DNA of 64,000 nucleotides from Wenyingzhuangia marina (GTDB lineage: Bacteria; Bacteroidota; Bacteroidia; Flavobacteriales; Flavobacteriaceae), in NCBI RefSeq assembly GCF_900130035.1, contig NZ_FQXQ01000003.1:372001-436000 (forward strand). Direction: 5' to 3'. Made by a program: the position numbers and the translations under genes. Shown here piece by piece: positions 29,210-39,444 of this stretch; within the stretch, counting starts at the first letter, position 1; the number at the start of each line of letters is the position of its first letter. The notes beneath the pieces are model-generated. The model did no database searches, was not told the origin of the DNA, and worked only from the letters and a program-made list of their open reading frames with translations.

Positions 29210-32200
29210 TTAAAAACTAACATTAAGTCTAAATCCAATAGGGGCAGACCATGGGGCAAGGTTCCATTTTTCAAAACCTTGATTTCCATCGTTAAAAGCC
29301 AATTCAGGATCTATACCTATGTCTGCTTTTGTCCATAACATGATGTTTTTTGCGTATATAGAAAGCGAAATGTTTTGTGCAGAAATAAACTTTGCAATGT
29401 TTTCGGAAAACTGATAAGTAAGGGTGATGTCTCTTAATTTTATAAAGGAAGCATCATACATAAAAGTATCTCCTGTTCTCCAGAAACTCCCACTAGATTC
29501 CACAACTCTATAAGCATCAAAGAATTTAGTACCTGGTGCTCCAAAGTTTTCGGTATAAGTACCATCTCCATTATCTATTACCCCAGGAAAAAAGGCACCG
29601 TTGTAGTTTCCGTTATATTCAAATCCTCCAAGATCTTTATTTCTACCACCAACCCAAACATTGTTATCTCTGTAAATTGGGTTAGATTTAATTTCATTTG
29701 CTAATGCAGTTCTATCTCCACCATAGGAATTAGCGTTTAAGACTCCTGTAAAAGTACTGGTACTAATTCCATTGTTCCAGCTTTCAATTTTACCAGAACG
29801 TGCCATTCTTTTCATAGATTCTGAAAAGAAATCACCACCTTGTCTCCAATCAATACTAGCAGAAAGCGTAAGGTTTTTATATGAAACAGAAGTGTTAAAT
29901 CCGATGGTAAAATCATTGTTAAAGTTTCCAACTTTTGGTTGATTTTCTTGAGCTCTATCTACGTCCCATCTACCATTAGCATCTAATAAGTTCCATCCTT
30001 TATATTTTCCTTCTTGTACTTTTTTAACATAAGGAGCGTATAAATCTCCAATAATACCACCAACTTTGGTAAAAGCCCCCATATCTCTTCCTCCACCAAA
30101 AGAAACACGATCAATACCATCTACTAAGGCGACTAATTTACTTTGTTGCTTGGTAAAGTTAAAATTCATATCCCATAAGAAATCTTTTGTTTTGATTGGG
30201 ATGATATTTAAACCTAATTCAATTCCATAATTTTCAACATTACCTGCGTTAATAGTGGTGCTAGTATAACCAGTTAGAGGAGAAACCGCAACGTTTAAAA
30301 TTTGGTTTTTGTTTTGAGTTTTGTAATAAGTTGCATCTAATCCTAAACGTCCATGGAATAATTTAATATCTGTTCCTATTTCATAAGAAGTTGCAATTTC
30401 TGGTTTTAAATTGGTGTTAGGCATACTGCTTGGGAGCGAGTAAGTAAAATCGTTACCCCAATATCCTTGTGAAAGCGTAGGATTAATTAAGTATGGAGAA
30501 GTATCTTTACCTACTTGAGCCCAACTAGATCTTAATTTAAGTAAAGAAATCCATGTAGGCATATTTACAAATTGTGAAACCAAAACACTAGTAGATACTG
30601 ATGGATAAAAGTAAGATCTATTTTCTTTAGGCAGCGTACTAGACCAATCATTACGAGCTGTTACATCAACAAATGCGTAGTCTTTATAACCTAAAGATAA
30701 CATTCCGTAAGCACTGTAAATTGCTTTTTTGTAACGACTACTGTTGTACGATAATCCTCCTCTTTCTACATTAGATAAAGTATATAGGCCCGGGAGTACT
30801 AAATTATCACCTCCGGCACTGATAGCATTATTATCACTATTCATGATATTTCCTCCAAGAGAAGGATCTATACGAAAATCTCCCAGTTGTTGTTTGTAAG
30901 AAAATAATACATCAATGTTTGTTTCGCTAGCACTGTTTTTGGCAATATTGTAAGACCCGTAAGGTTTACTACTTCCAAAACCATCAAAAGACCAAGGTCT
31001 AATAATTTCTGTTTTGTTGCTATTGCTACTATTAGAAAATCTAGCCATTGCATTAAAACTAGAAGTAATTTCCCAGTCTAATTTAATGTTTCCAAAAGCT
31101 CTTATTTTATCAAAAGTATTTCTTCTTTCGTTTGCAGAAAACCAAGGGTTATTATAACCTTCGGTTATTTTACGTTGTTGTGCATTTTGTACTTCCCAGT
31201 AATTATCTTTTAAATCGTTGATATTGATATGAGGAGCAATGTTATAGATATCAAAATATTGATCATTTCCTCCTAAAGATTGAATAGGATAGTTGTCTGA
31301 ATTTGGATTAGAAAGGTTGATGTTGGTAGATAACGTTACTTTATCTGTTATTTTATAACTAGTGGTTAAATTAACACCAATTTTTTTTAGTTCTGTACCT
31401 GGTGTAAAACCTTCTCCTTTTAAGTGAGATAATGATAAACGAAAGTTCCCTTTATCATACGCTCCAGAAACACTTACATCATTTATAGTAGTAACTCCAG
31501 TCTTAAAAAAATCTTTTAAACTATTGTCATAAAATTTTAAAGGAGTTTCTTGACCATTGCTATTCCATTGCACAGCTGATGTCCCTTCTTCAGCTCCATA
31601 CCAATGTTGCCAAGTAGCTTCATCAAATTGTCCTTTTTGACCATTGGTAAATCTGTTTTGTAAGTCAATATATTTGTATGGAGTGTTAAAAGTAGTGGTG
31701 GTGTTAAAAGTAACTCCAATTCCTTTTTTAGTGTTTTTACCAGATTTTGTAGTAATTAAAATGACCCCATTTCCAGCTCTAGAACCATAAAGAGCTGCAG
31801 CACTAGCACCTTTTAGTACAGATATGTTTTCAATATCCATAGAACTAATATCAGCCATAACATTGGTGTCTCCTATAGGAGAACCATCAATAACTACCAA
31901 TGGTTGGTCATTACCTGTTAAAGATGTTTTCCCTCTAATAGTAACATAAGTTTCATTGTTTAAATCATTTCCTCCTCTTCTAATATCTAAACCAGAAATT
32001 TTACCAGACAAACCTCCTAAAACATTTTCTTGAGGAACAAGGTTAACTTTTTCAGAATTTATTTCACCTACAGAATAACCAAGAGCTTTTTTTTCTCTTT
32101 TCATTCCTAATGCAGTTACTACTACTTCATCCATTTTTTCTATAGATGTTTCTAGTGTTACTGTTAAATAGGTATTGTTATTAACAGGAACTTCTTGAGT

Positions 32201-32761
32201 AGTCATTCCAGCAAATGAAAAGATAAGAACACTTTCTTTGTTTGGAACTAATATGCTAAAGTCACCATCAAAATTAGATAATACACCTTTGTTAGTTCCC
32301 TTCACAACTATGTTAACGCCAGGTAAAAGAATTCCATCGGCATCTTTTACAATTCCTTTAATTTCAATAGGAGTAGTTTGAGATATTTTTTGAGATTTTT
32401 TAGGCTTAACTTTTATAATTATATGTTTCTCTACTATTTCGTAAGTTTTGTTTGTATTTTTAAAAAGTTGATTTAAAACATTTTCAACATTTTCATTTTT
32501 AACATGAATACTTACAACTTTCTTGATATCAACATCTTTAATGTTATATAAGAATTTATATTCGGTACGAGCTTCAATTTCATCAAGTACTTTTTCAATG
32601 GTTACTTTTTGAAGATTTAATGTGATTTTTATGTTTTGACCATAGTTATTTGCAAAAGAGCTAAATAAACTAATAAACAAGAAAATGGTTGTTAACTTAG
32701 TTTTTAAGTTAAATTTTAAAGAGTGTAAAATGTTACTCTTGATTTGTTTAAATTTTTTCAT
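29210..32761 (-). CDS. SusC/RagA-type TonB receptor with STN signalling domain
   Basis: 1183 residues. Signal region (about 1-42), an STN domain (about 45-120: KITLNLQKVTIEKVLDEIEA, YKFLYNIKDVDI) that contacts FecR-type anti-sigma factors, CarboxypepD_reg-like domain (IKGIVKDADGILLPGVNIV), plug (GGLSGKISGLDIRRGG, GNDQPLVVIDGSPIGDTN, LKGASAAALYGSRAGNGVI) and a long barrel ending GFRLNVSF. The STN domain means that ligand binding is expected to be signalled to the FecR protein encoded just upstream. Pairs with SusD downstream. Confidence 0.93.
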   Translation of the reverse strand: MKKFKQIKSNILHSLKFNLKTKLTTIFLFISLFSSFANNYGQNIKITLNLQKVTIEKVLDEIEARTEYKFLYNIKDVDIKKVVSIHVKNENVENVLNQLFKNTNKTYEIVEKHIIIKVKPKKSQKISQTTPIEIKGIVKDADGILLPGVNIVVKGTNKGVLSNFDGDFSILVPNKESVLIFSFAGMTTQEVPVNNNTYLTVTLETSIEKMDEVVVTALGMKREKKALGYSVGEINSEKVNLVPQENVLGGLSGKISGLDIRRGGNDLNNETYVTIRGKTSLTGNDQPLVVIDGSPIGDTNVMADISSMDIENISVLKGASAAALYGSRAGNGVILITTKSGKNTKKGIGVTFNTTTTFNTPYKYIDLQNRFTNGQKGQFDEATWQHWYGAEEGTSAVQWNSNGQETPLKFYDNSLKDFFKTGVTTINDVSVSGAYDKGNFRLSLSHLKGEGFTPGTELKKIGVNLTTSYKITDKVTLSTNINLSNPNSDNYPIQSLGGNDQYFDIYNIAPHININDLKDNYWEVQNAQQRKITEGYNNPWFSANERRNTFDKIRAFGNIKLDWEITSSFNAMARFSNSSNSNKTEIIRPWSFDGFGSSKPYGSYNIAKNSASETNIDVLFSYKQQLGDFRIDPSLGGNIMNSDNNAISAGGDNLVLPGLYTLSNVERGGLSYNSSRYKKAIYSAYGMLSLGYKDYAFVDVTARNDWSSTLPKENRSYFYPSVSTSVLVSQFVNMPTWISLLKLRSSWAQVGKDTSPYLINPTLSQGYWGNDFTYSLPSSMPNTNLKPEIATSYEIGTDIKLFHGRLGLDATYYKTQNKNQILNVAVSPLTGYTSTTINAGNVENYGIELGLNIIPIKTKDFLWDMNFNFTKQQSKLVALVDGIDRVSFGGGRDMGAFTKVGGIIGDLYAPYVKKVQEGKYKGWNLLDANGRWDVDRAQENQPKVGNFNNDFTIGFNTSVSYKNLTLSASIDWRQGGDFFSESMKRMARSGKIESWNNGISTSTFTGVLNANSYGGDRTALANEIKSNPIYRDNNVWVGGRNKDLGGFEYNGNYNGAFFPGVIDNGDGTYTENFGAPGTKFFDAYRVVESSGSFWRTGDTFMYDASFIKLRDITLTYQFSENIAKFISAQNISLSIYAKNIMLWTKADIGIDPELAFNDGNQGFEKWNLAPWSAPIGFRLNVSF

Positions 32762-32811
32762 ATTTTTGATAAGATTATTATAGTGGTAATTTTTATATCA
32801 CTTTTTTCTAT

Positions 32812-32835
32812 AAGAAGATGTTCCCGCATCTTCTT
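32812..32835. other. Hairpin in the fecR-susC intergenic leader
   Basis: Stem AAGAAGATG / CATCTTCTT with loop TTCCCG. Followed by about eight T on the plus strand, so it reads as a terminator for antisense transcription. On the coding (minus) strand the T run is replaced by an A tract in front of the hairpin. It lies 51 bases upstream of the susC ATG. Confidence 0.55.
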
Positions 32836-32886
32836 TTTTTTTTGATATATGCCTAGACTTTACTTCATGTTCATGTGATTTCTATT

Positions 32887-34035
32887 TTAATTAATAATTA
32901 TTTTTTGGTTGATTGTTTCATAATTAAAAGGATAGCTTTTACTAAAAGTGCTTAATATTTCCTCAACACTTTCTTTTGCATTAAAACTGGCGTTAAAATA
33001 TTGTTGATCTAGTTTTTTGTTATTATTAACAATGGAAATGTTGTAGTTACGCTCTAACCTTTTGATAATATTTTTAAAAGAAATATCTCTAAAAATTAAA
33101 GTTCCTGTTCTCCAGCTAGTATAAATTTTAGTATCTACTTTTTTAGTAGAAAAGGTTTGTTTGTCTGTATTGTAAACACCTTTAACTCCTGGTTTTAATA
33201 ATGTTGTTGAATTGATATTGTAAACATCATTGTTATACAAGCCTACCAATCCTTCAACTAAAACAGTAGATATGTTTTTTTCTTCGGGGTATGCAGAAAC
33301 ATTAAATTGCGTTCCTAGTACACGAACTTTTAGTTGATTTGCATTTACAACAAATGGATGCAATGTGTCTTTAGCTACATTAAAAAAAGCTTCTCCATTA
33401 AGAGATACTTCTCTTTTTTTATTGTTAGAAAATTGACTAGGATATTCTATTGAAGTTCCAGAATTTAAAGTAATTATGGTCCCGTCAGACAATACCAGTT
33501 CAAAATGTTTTCCATAAGGAACTGTCAATTTATTGATGATTTCTTTTTCAGATATTTTATTAGAAGTAGTATATACAATTCTATTTGCTTGTTGAAAACC
33601 AATGACATTTCCATTGATATCTACAATTTTTTTAGAACCATTTTCTTGAATAATTTCTGTTTTTCCATTTCCTAAATCAAGAATAATTTGGTCTGTATTA
33701 GCAATATAATTTTCTTTTCTAGTTAAATTTTGATATACTAAATAAGTAGAACAAATTGCTATTAATAATATAGAAGCATATTTTAGTAATTTAAATGGAA
33801 GTAGTTTTCTAACTTTTGTTTTATCCTTAGTTTTAAAGATTTCTTTATTTATAAAATCAGATTTATGATTTTTAACAAGAGCAACACTAGTAATGTAATC
33901 TAGTTTTATGTATTCTTTAAAAAGCTCTTTATTGTTAGCTAATTTTATCCAATCTTCTAATTGACGTAGTTCTTTAGTAGAAGCAGTTCCTTTTAGGTAA
34001 TTAATAATACACTTTTCTATTTCAGATGTAATCAT
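32887..34035 (-). CDS. FecR-family anti-sigma factor
   Basis: 382 residues. Cytoplasmic N-terminal part that binds the ECF sigma factor (EKCIINYLKGTASTKELRQL), one TM helix (LLKYASILLIAICSTYLVYQ, about 83-102), a periplasmic FecR domain (VPYGKHFELVLSDGTIITLN, GEAFFNVAKDTLHPFVV, LGTQFNVSAYPE), and a C-terminal DUF4974 STN-like domain (FRDISFKNIIKRLERNY to the end). First gene of the fecR-susC-susD-phosphatase run. It transmits receptor occupancy across the inner membrane; the cognate sigma factor is probably the one 7 kb away on the plus strand. Confidence 0.92.
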   Translation of the reverse strand: MITSEIEKCIINYLKGTASTKELRQLEDWIKLANNKELFKEYIKLDYITSVALVKNHKSDFINKEIFKTKDKTKVRKLLPFKLLKYASILLIAICSTYLVYQNLTRKENYIANTDQIILDLGNGKTEIIQENGSKKIVDINGNVIGFQQANRIVYTTSNKISEKEIINKLTVPYGKHFELVLSDGTIITLNSGTSIEYPSQFSNNKKREVSLNGEAFFNVAKDTLHPFVVNANQLKVRVLGTQFNVSAYPEEKNISTVLVEGLVGLYNNDVYNINSTTLLKPGVKGVYNTDKQTFSTKKVDTKIYTSWRTGTLIFRDISFKNIIKRLERNYNISIVNNNKKLDQQYFNASFNAKESVEEILSTFSKSYPFNYETINQKIIIN

Positions 34036-34180
34036 ACTTTTCTTTTATATAGCTAAGACATAGCTAAAAGTAAATACCCTAGAAAACGTATGTTATGAGT
34101 GTGTTATCAATATGTTAGGTAGTTGTGTTGTTTAATTTAAAAGTGCTTTTTGTTTGGTTAATGTTTTGCTTTACAGTTGG

Positions 34181-35113
34181 TTATATCCATTGTCTTTTTT
34201 TAAATATAAATACACCTATTACAGATAAGATGATTGATATTAAAATCACAAATGGCAAAGCCATGGGAATATTTTCTAGTCCATTAGGAATGTTCATTCC
34301 AAAAATACTAGCAATTAAGGTTGGAATCATTAAAATAATAGAAATCAACGTTAGTTTTTTCATCACCACATTTAGGTTGTTAGAAATTACGGAGGTAAAA
34401 GTGGCCATCATACCGCTTTGTATGTTGGCATAAATTTTAGACATTTCTAAAGCTTGTCTGTTTTCAATGTAGGCATCATCTATTAGTTCTTTGTTGATGT
34501 CTTTTGTGAAATTTTTGTTTTTTCTTAATCTATTTAACACTATTTCATTGGCTTTTAGAGCCGTGATAAAATACACTAAACACTTTTCTAATTTTAACAA
34601 CTTATTTAACTCTTTGTTTTTGATAGATTTTTCTAAATCTTGTTCAATCAAATTGGTCATTTTGTTGATTTGCTTTAAATGTCTTAAATACAGTTTTCCT
34701 GAATTTAAAAACAAATGAAGTACAAAATTAACACTGTCCGAAATTTGATGTGTATATCCTTTAAAGATAGCTGGATGATCCATGGGTAAAACTTCATTAT
34801 CTTCTAAACAAATTGACACCGTAAAGTTTTCGGTGATAAAAACACCCAAGGGAACTGTGTAAAAAGGCAGGTTATTATTGTTAAGAGATGCTGCAGAAAT
34901 TCTTAGAATGATTAAAGTCCAATCTTCATCAAATTCAACTCTAGATCTTTCATCAATATCTAAAATGTCATTGACTAAATCTCCAGGAAGATTGTATTTA
35001 GTGGTGAGTGTTTTTATTTCGTAGGAATTAGGATTGGTTACATTGATCCAACATCCTTTTTCTGCTTTTTCAATTTCTGTGGACTCTCCAAAGGTTTTAA
35101 ATATTTTAATCAT
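34181..35113 (-). CDS. CorA-family magnesium/divalent cation channel
   Basis: 310 residues. Large N-terminal cytoplasmic domain with a long helix (about 115-245), then two C-terminal TM helices. TM1 ends in the family signature FGMN (in IASIFGMNIPNG); TM2 is MALPFVILISIILSVIGVFIF, with a basic tail. The GMN motif defines the pore of the CorA/Mrs2 family, which assembles as a pentamer. Single gene on the minus strand. Magnesium is the default substrate; cobalt or other cations are possible. Confidence 0.9.
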   Translation of the reverse strand: MIKIFKTFGESTEIEKAEKGCWINVTNPNSYEIKTLTTKYNLPGDLVNDILDIDERSRVEFDEDWTLIILRISAASLNNNNLPFYTVPLGVFITENFTVSICLEDNEVLPMDHPAIFKGYTHQISDSVNFVLHLFLNSGKLYLRHLKQINKMTNLIEQDLEKSIKNKELNKLLKLEKCLVYFITALKANEIVLNRLRKNKNFTKDINKELIDDAYIENRQALEMSKIYANIQSGMMATFTSVISNNLNVVMKKLTLISIILMIPTLIASIFGMNIPNGLENIPMALPFVILISIILSVIGVFIFKKRQWI

Positions 35114-35174
35114 AACAATAAGGTGTGCTTAGTTCACTTTGTTAAGTTACTTAAATTCTAAAATGAAGTCCTAA

Positions 35175-35208
35175 AAAAAGCCCATCAATTTAAATTGATG
35201 GGCTTTTT
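35175..35208 (-). terminator. Terminator after argS
   Basis: Perfect 17-base inverted repeat (AAAAAGCCCATCAATTT and complement) with T runs both ways, 18 bases after the argS stop. Could also serve plus-strand transcription. Confidence 0.88.
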
Positions 35209-35226
35209 AAATAATATGATAAATCT

Positions 35227-36999
35227 TTACATTCTCTCTGGAACTTCAATTCCTAAAAGTTTAAAGGCAGATTTAATAGTATCTCCAACTTGTGCTGATA
35301 ATTGTGTTCTAAAAACTTTTAAAGCTTCCTCTTCACAACCTAAAATATATGAACTTTGGTAGAATGAGTTGTATTCTTTAACCAAGTCGTAAGTATAGTT
35401 AGCAATTAATGCCGGACTGTGATTTTTTGCAGCCAATTGAACTGTTTCTGGATACAATTGTAAGGTTTTTATTACGGCTAATTCTTTGTCAGAAATTTCA
35501 ACATTTTGTTTTGCTGTATAATCAAAATCAGCTTTTCTTAAAATAGATTGAATTCTAGCGTAAGTATATTGTATAAAAGGCCCTGTATTTCCGTTAAAAT
35601 CTATAGATTCTTTAGGATCAAACAAAATACGTTTTTTAGGATCTACTTTTAAAATGTAATATTTTAAAGCACCCATTCCTATAATTTTATACAATTCCTC
35701 TTTTTTCTCTTCTGAATATCCTTCTAACTTTCCTAATTCTTGAGAAATTTCACGAGCCGTATTGACCATTTCTTCCATCAAATCATCAGCATCTACAACT
35801 GTTCCTTCTCTAGATTTCATTTTACCAGTTGGTAAATCTACCATTCCGTAAGAAAGGTGATACATGTTTTCAGCCCAAGAAAATCCTAATTTCTTTAAAA
35901 TTAAGAACAACACTTTAAAATGATAATCTTGTTCGTTTCCAACAGTATAAGTTAACGCATTAATATCAAATTCTTGAAAACGTTGAATAGCAGTTCCTAA
36001 ATCTTGTGTAATGTAAACCGAAGTTCCATCACCACGTAACACTAGTTTTTCATCTAAACCTTCGTCGGTTAAGTCAATCCAAACCGAACCGTCTTCTTTT
36101 TTATAAAAAACACCTTTTTCTAAACCGTCTTGTACACAGTCTTTTCCTAAAAGATAGGTTTCACTTTCGTAGTAATTTTTATCAAACTCAACTCCCAGGT
36201 TTTTGTAAGAAACAGCAAAACCATCATAGACCCATTGGTTCATAGTTTTCCATAGGTTTACCACTTCTTCATCACCTGCTTCCCATTTACGCAACATTTC
36301 TTGAGCTTCTAATAAAATAGGGGCTTGTTTTTTAGCTTCTTCTTCGGTTCTTCCTTGGGCAATTAAGTTGTTTATTTCTTCTTTATAAGCCTTGTCAAAC
36401 GCTACATAGTAGTTTCCTACTAATTTATCACCTTTTAAACCTGTGTTTTCTGGAGTTTCTCCGTTTCCAAATTTTTGCCATGCCAACATACTTTTACAAA
36501 TATGAATTCCACGATCGTTGATAATTTGGGTTTTGTAAACTTTTTTACCACTTGCGGCAATAATTTCTGCTACAGAAAAACCTAATAAATTGTTACGTAC
36601 GTGACCTAAGTGCAAAGGTTTGTTGGTGTTTGGAGAAGAGTATTCTACCATTACCGCTTTTTCAGTTGGAGCAGGGGGAAGGGTTCCGTAATTTTCTGTT
36701 TCGTAGATTCCGTAAAAACTATCTACAAAAAAACTAGGGTTGATAGAAATGTTTAAGAATCCTTTTACGACATTAAAATCGGTAACCAAATCAACATTGG
36801 TTTTTAGGTATTCTCCAATTTGAGTTCCAATTTGAACAGGATTTCCTTTTACAAATCTTAAAAAAGCAAAAACTACAATGGTAATATCTCCATCAAATTC
36901 TTTACGAGTTGCTTGGAATTCTACAGCTGGAATTTCAGTTTCAAAAATTTCTACAAATGCTTTTTTAACAGCAATTTCTAAATGGTTTTGGATACTCAT
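35227..36999 (-). CDS. argS: Arginyl-tRNA synthetase
   Basis: 590 residues, class I aminoacyl-tRNA synthetase that charges tRNA-Arg. N-terminal Arg-tRNA-synthetase domain, then the HIGH-type motif HLGHVRNNLLG (in NTNKPLHLGHVRNN, about 122-135). The second signature is the KMSKS-equivalent GKMKSREGTVV at about 390. The C-terminal DALR anticodon-binding domain (FIQYTYARIQSILRK) ends with LLGIEVPERM. Full length, single gene, own terminator. Confidence 0.96.
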   Translation of the reverse strand: MSIQNHLEIAVKKAFVEIFETEIPAVEFQATRKEFDGDITIVVFAFLRFVKGNPVQIGTQIGEYLKTNVDLVTDFNVVKGFLNISINPSFFVDSFYGIYETENYGTLPPAPTEKAVMVEYSSPNTNKPLHLGHVRNNLLGFSVAEIIAASGKKVYKTQIINDRGIHICKSMLAWQKFGNGETPENTGLKGDKLVGNYYVAFDKAYKEEINNLIAQGRTEEEAKKQAPILLEAQEMLRKWEAGDEEVVNLWKTMNQWVYDGFAVSYKNLGVEFDKNYYESETYLLGKDCVQDGLEKGVFYKKEDGSVWIDLTDEGLDEKLVLRGDGTSVYITQDLGTAIQRFQEFDINALTYTVGNEQDYHFKVLFLILKKLGFSWAENMYHLSYGMVDLPTGKMKSREGTVVDADDLMEEMVNTAREISQELGKLEGYSEEKKEELYKIIGMGALKYYILKVDPKKRILFDPKESIDFNGNTGPFIQYTYARIQSILRKADFDYTAKQNVEISDKELAVIKTLQLYPETVQLAAKNHSPALIANYTYDLVKEYNSFYQSSYILGCEEEALKVFRTQLSAQVGDTIKSAFKLLGIEVPERM

Positions 37000-37122
37000 T
37001 TTTGTTTATTTCTAATGAACTGCGAAAGTACGGAAATAATTAATTTTTGACTACTTGTTAAATTTAAAATTATTAGGGCTTTATTTAGGTGCGGTTTAAC
37101 CTAAATATATAGAAGTATAAAA

Positions 37123-37160
37123 GAATCTTTTTTTTATTATCATCTATAATAAAAAGATTC
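37123..37160 (-). terminator. Possible terminator of the T9SS-tail gene
   Basis: Inverted repeat GAATC-T(8)-ATTAT / ATAAT-A(5)-GATTC with loop CATCT and a three-base bulge, 31 bases after the stop of the frameshifted gene. It has no clear trailing U run, so the call is weak. Confidence 0.35.
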
Positions 37161-37190
37161 ATGATTATAGATCTCACTTCTATATATAAA

Positions 37191-38109
37191 CTAATTTTTA
37201 ATAAATTTTTTAGTGATGATTCCTTTGTTGGAGGTAAGTTTAAGCCAATATATTCCTGTAGATAAGTTGTTGGTGTTGATGGTATTTTGTGAGTTGGTTA
37301 TTGTTTTTTGAATTAATAGTTGTCCATTCTCATTAAAAACTTCAATAGTAGCTTCCTTTGAGTCGTTCAACTCTACAAATAAATTATTTTCTACAGGGTT
37401 TGGAGAGATAGGCATGTTGTTTTGTTTATAAATTTGACGTATCCACTGTTTCAGTAGCAATTATTGTTTTAAAACTTTTCCAGACGTTAGCTTTTTGGTA
37501 TGCTTCTATACTTTTTACAGGAACTTCTAACTTGCATAAGTTAGTATTTGTTTCAAAAAAAACATTTGAATGAATTGCTAAGGGAGATTCAATAGTACAA
37601 ACTAGATTGGTTAATTGTAAACACCAACTAAAAGAATACTCTTTTATAGTTGTAATGGTATTGGGAATTATAATAGTAATTAATTTTTTACAACCCAGAA
37701 ATAAATAATTTTCAATTGTGGTAACGGCACTAGGGAAAGTAAAACTAGTTAGTCCAGAAGCACTAAAAGCAGATTCTCCAATGGAGCAAACAGAATTTGG
37801 TATAGTTACAGAAGTTAAATTTTTACAATAACTAAATGTAAATGCTTTGATAGTTTTAATATTATCACCTATACTAATTGAATTGATGTTTTCGTTGCCT
37901 TTAAAAGCAGTTTCACTAATTTCAGTAACAATATATTTTGTTTTATTGTAAACAATAGCTGCAGGAATTGTTATAGATCCAACATAGTTGTTATCTAAAT
38001 TTTTAATGACCCTAACTGTTGCTTCCGATGTTTTTTCATAAGCTATTCCCTCGGTATTAAAACGTATAGGTTTTTTAGAGGTTATTGGTGAAGCAGTATT
38101 TGTATTCAT
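37191..38109 (-). pseudogene. BspA-like leucine-rich-repeat protein with T9SS sorting tail, frameshifted
   Basis: Two overlapping minus-strand frames make one protein. 38109-37426 encodes BspA-type (LRR_5) repeats of the form NLTSVTIPNSVCSIGESAFS. 37460-37191 encodes a type IX secretion C-terminal sorting domain (ISPNPVENNLFVEL, NENGQLLIQKT, GIYWLKLTSNKGIITKKFI). The first frame stops right after TETVDTSNL and the tail continues in another frame at about 37415-37440, so one extra base or two missing bases near an A-rich stretch separate them. The N-terminus also lacks any signal peptide, which a T9SS cargo needs. Likely a decayed surface adhesin-like gene; a sequencing error could explain the frameshift but not the missing signal. 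Confidence 0.75.
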
Positions 38110-38367
38110 AAAAATGATTTTTATAAATAACCTAATTTGATAAGCTGCTTTTGTCTTTTAGGAAAAAAAAATAAATGATACATTTTTGTTTCAGAACCAA
38201 TTCTAAAAACGGATGTATTTTATTTTCATAAACTGAACTACTTATCTATAGTTATTTTTTTATAACAAATCTATTCCACTAATAAATGATTATATAGCCA
38301 ATTAAGACAAATCAATAGCCCAATAGGACAATTTTGTGTTTTTTATGAAGAAAAATAGAAGAGGTTG

Positions 38368-39444
38368 CTAATCTAAAGTGTTGTTTATACGTATTTCAGA
38401 CGGGAGTTTTCCGTGTTTGTTTTTAAAGGCAGCACTAAATTTACTTTGGCTTTCATAACCAACTTCCTGAGCTATGTACTTAATTTGTAAATTGGTGTTA
38501 AGTATTAATTGCATAGCTAATTCCATTTTCTTTTGAATGTGATATTGCAATATCGAAGTTCCGTAAACAGACTTAAAATCAGTTTTTAATTTTGAAGGAG
38601 ATATGTTTAGTTTTTTAGCAATGATATCAATACCGATAAAAGGTAGTCCTAGGTTTGTTGATATTAGACGTTCGCATTCAGAAATTTTTTTATAATCAGC
38701 TTTTCCTTTTTCAAGATAGTTTTCTTTTCTTACATCTCTAAAAACATTTTTGAAAAAAGAAGATATCAAACTAAAAGCTTGAGATTTTAAAAGAGTTTCG
38801 TTAAAAACATCATCATTAAACGTTTTAACGGTATGTAAAATTTCATTAGAAAATCCTTCTGCATAGGGAACTATATCTTGAAAGGAAATAAAACCTTTAT
38901 CAGAATTTAGAAATTTTTTAAAAGGAATGCTATCATCTAATTTATCTAAAGGCACATTTTTTTTAATCCAATCTGGACTAATATAATAAATAAAGAATTT
39001 TGACTTGGTTCCTTTATAAAAACAAGCACCTACATCTGTACCAGGTTTTTTAAAACCCCAAAATTTATTTTGGAAAGGTATTTTGTCTATAAAAGTATTT
39101 TGAAGTTTTACTTCACTTTCAAAAAGAGTAAAAGTGATTGTATAATGATTACTTGGAATATTTTCATCATAAACAGATTTAATAATTGTATTTTGTTTAA
39201 ACTGTATATCTGTAATTGTTAACCATAAGCCATCTTCAATTTTTCGATAATGAAATGATCCTTTTGTAAAAGGATTGTTTCTATAAACAGCCTGCTCTCT
39301 TTTAATATGTTTGCTTCCAGGAGTTTTTATGGTGCTTTCTATCATAAGCTCAGGGCTATTTGCTAGAAAAGGAAATTCAAAAAAACCACTTTGATAAAAT
39401 TTAATATTAGGTCTTATAAATTGAAACCATCTGGATAAGTTCAT
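38368..39444 (-). CDS. AraC-family transcriptional regulator (long N-domain)
   Basis: 358 residues. The first 240 or so residues form an effector or dimerisation domain with no recognised family. The C-terminal AraC double HTH is at about 255-350: FIGIDIIAKKLNISPSKLKTDF, YGTSILQYHIQKKMELAM, LQIKYIAQEVGYESQSKFSAAF KNKHG. Upstream 265 bases to the next AraC gene contain no other gene. Target unknown; the layout resembles the PchR/YbtA-like solitary regulators. Confidence 0.85.
   Translation of the reverse strand: MNLSRWFQFIRPNIKFYQSGFFEFPFLANSPELMIESTIKTPGSKHIKREQAVYRNNPFTKGSFHYRKIEDGLWLTITDIQFKQNTIIKSVYDENIPSNHYTITFTLFESEVKLQNTFIDKIPFQNKFWGFKKPGTDVGACFYKGTKSKFFIYYISPDWIKKNVPLDKLDDSIPFKKFLNSDKGFISFQDIVPYAEGFSNEILHTVKTFNDDVFNETLLKSQAFSLISSFFKNVFRDVRKENYLEKGKADYKKISECERLISTNLGLPFIGIDIIAKKLNISPSKLKTDFKSVYGTSILQYHIQKKMELAMQLILNTNLQIKYIAQEVGYESQSKFSAAFKNKHGKLPSEIRINNTLD

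Noticed and set aside
37084-37105. Inverted repeat TTTAGGT/ACCTAAA upstream of argS as a T-box or operator
   Set aside because: No T-box features such as a conserved bulge or specifier loop can be seen; left unassigned.
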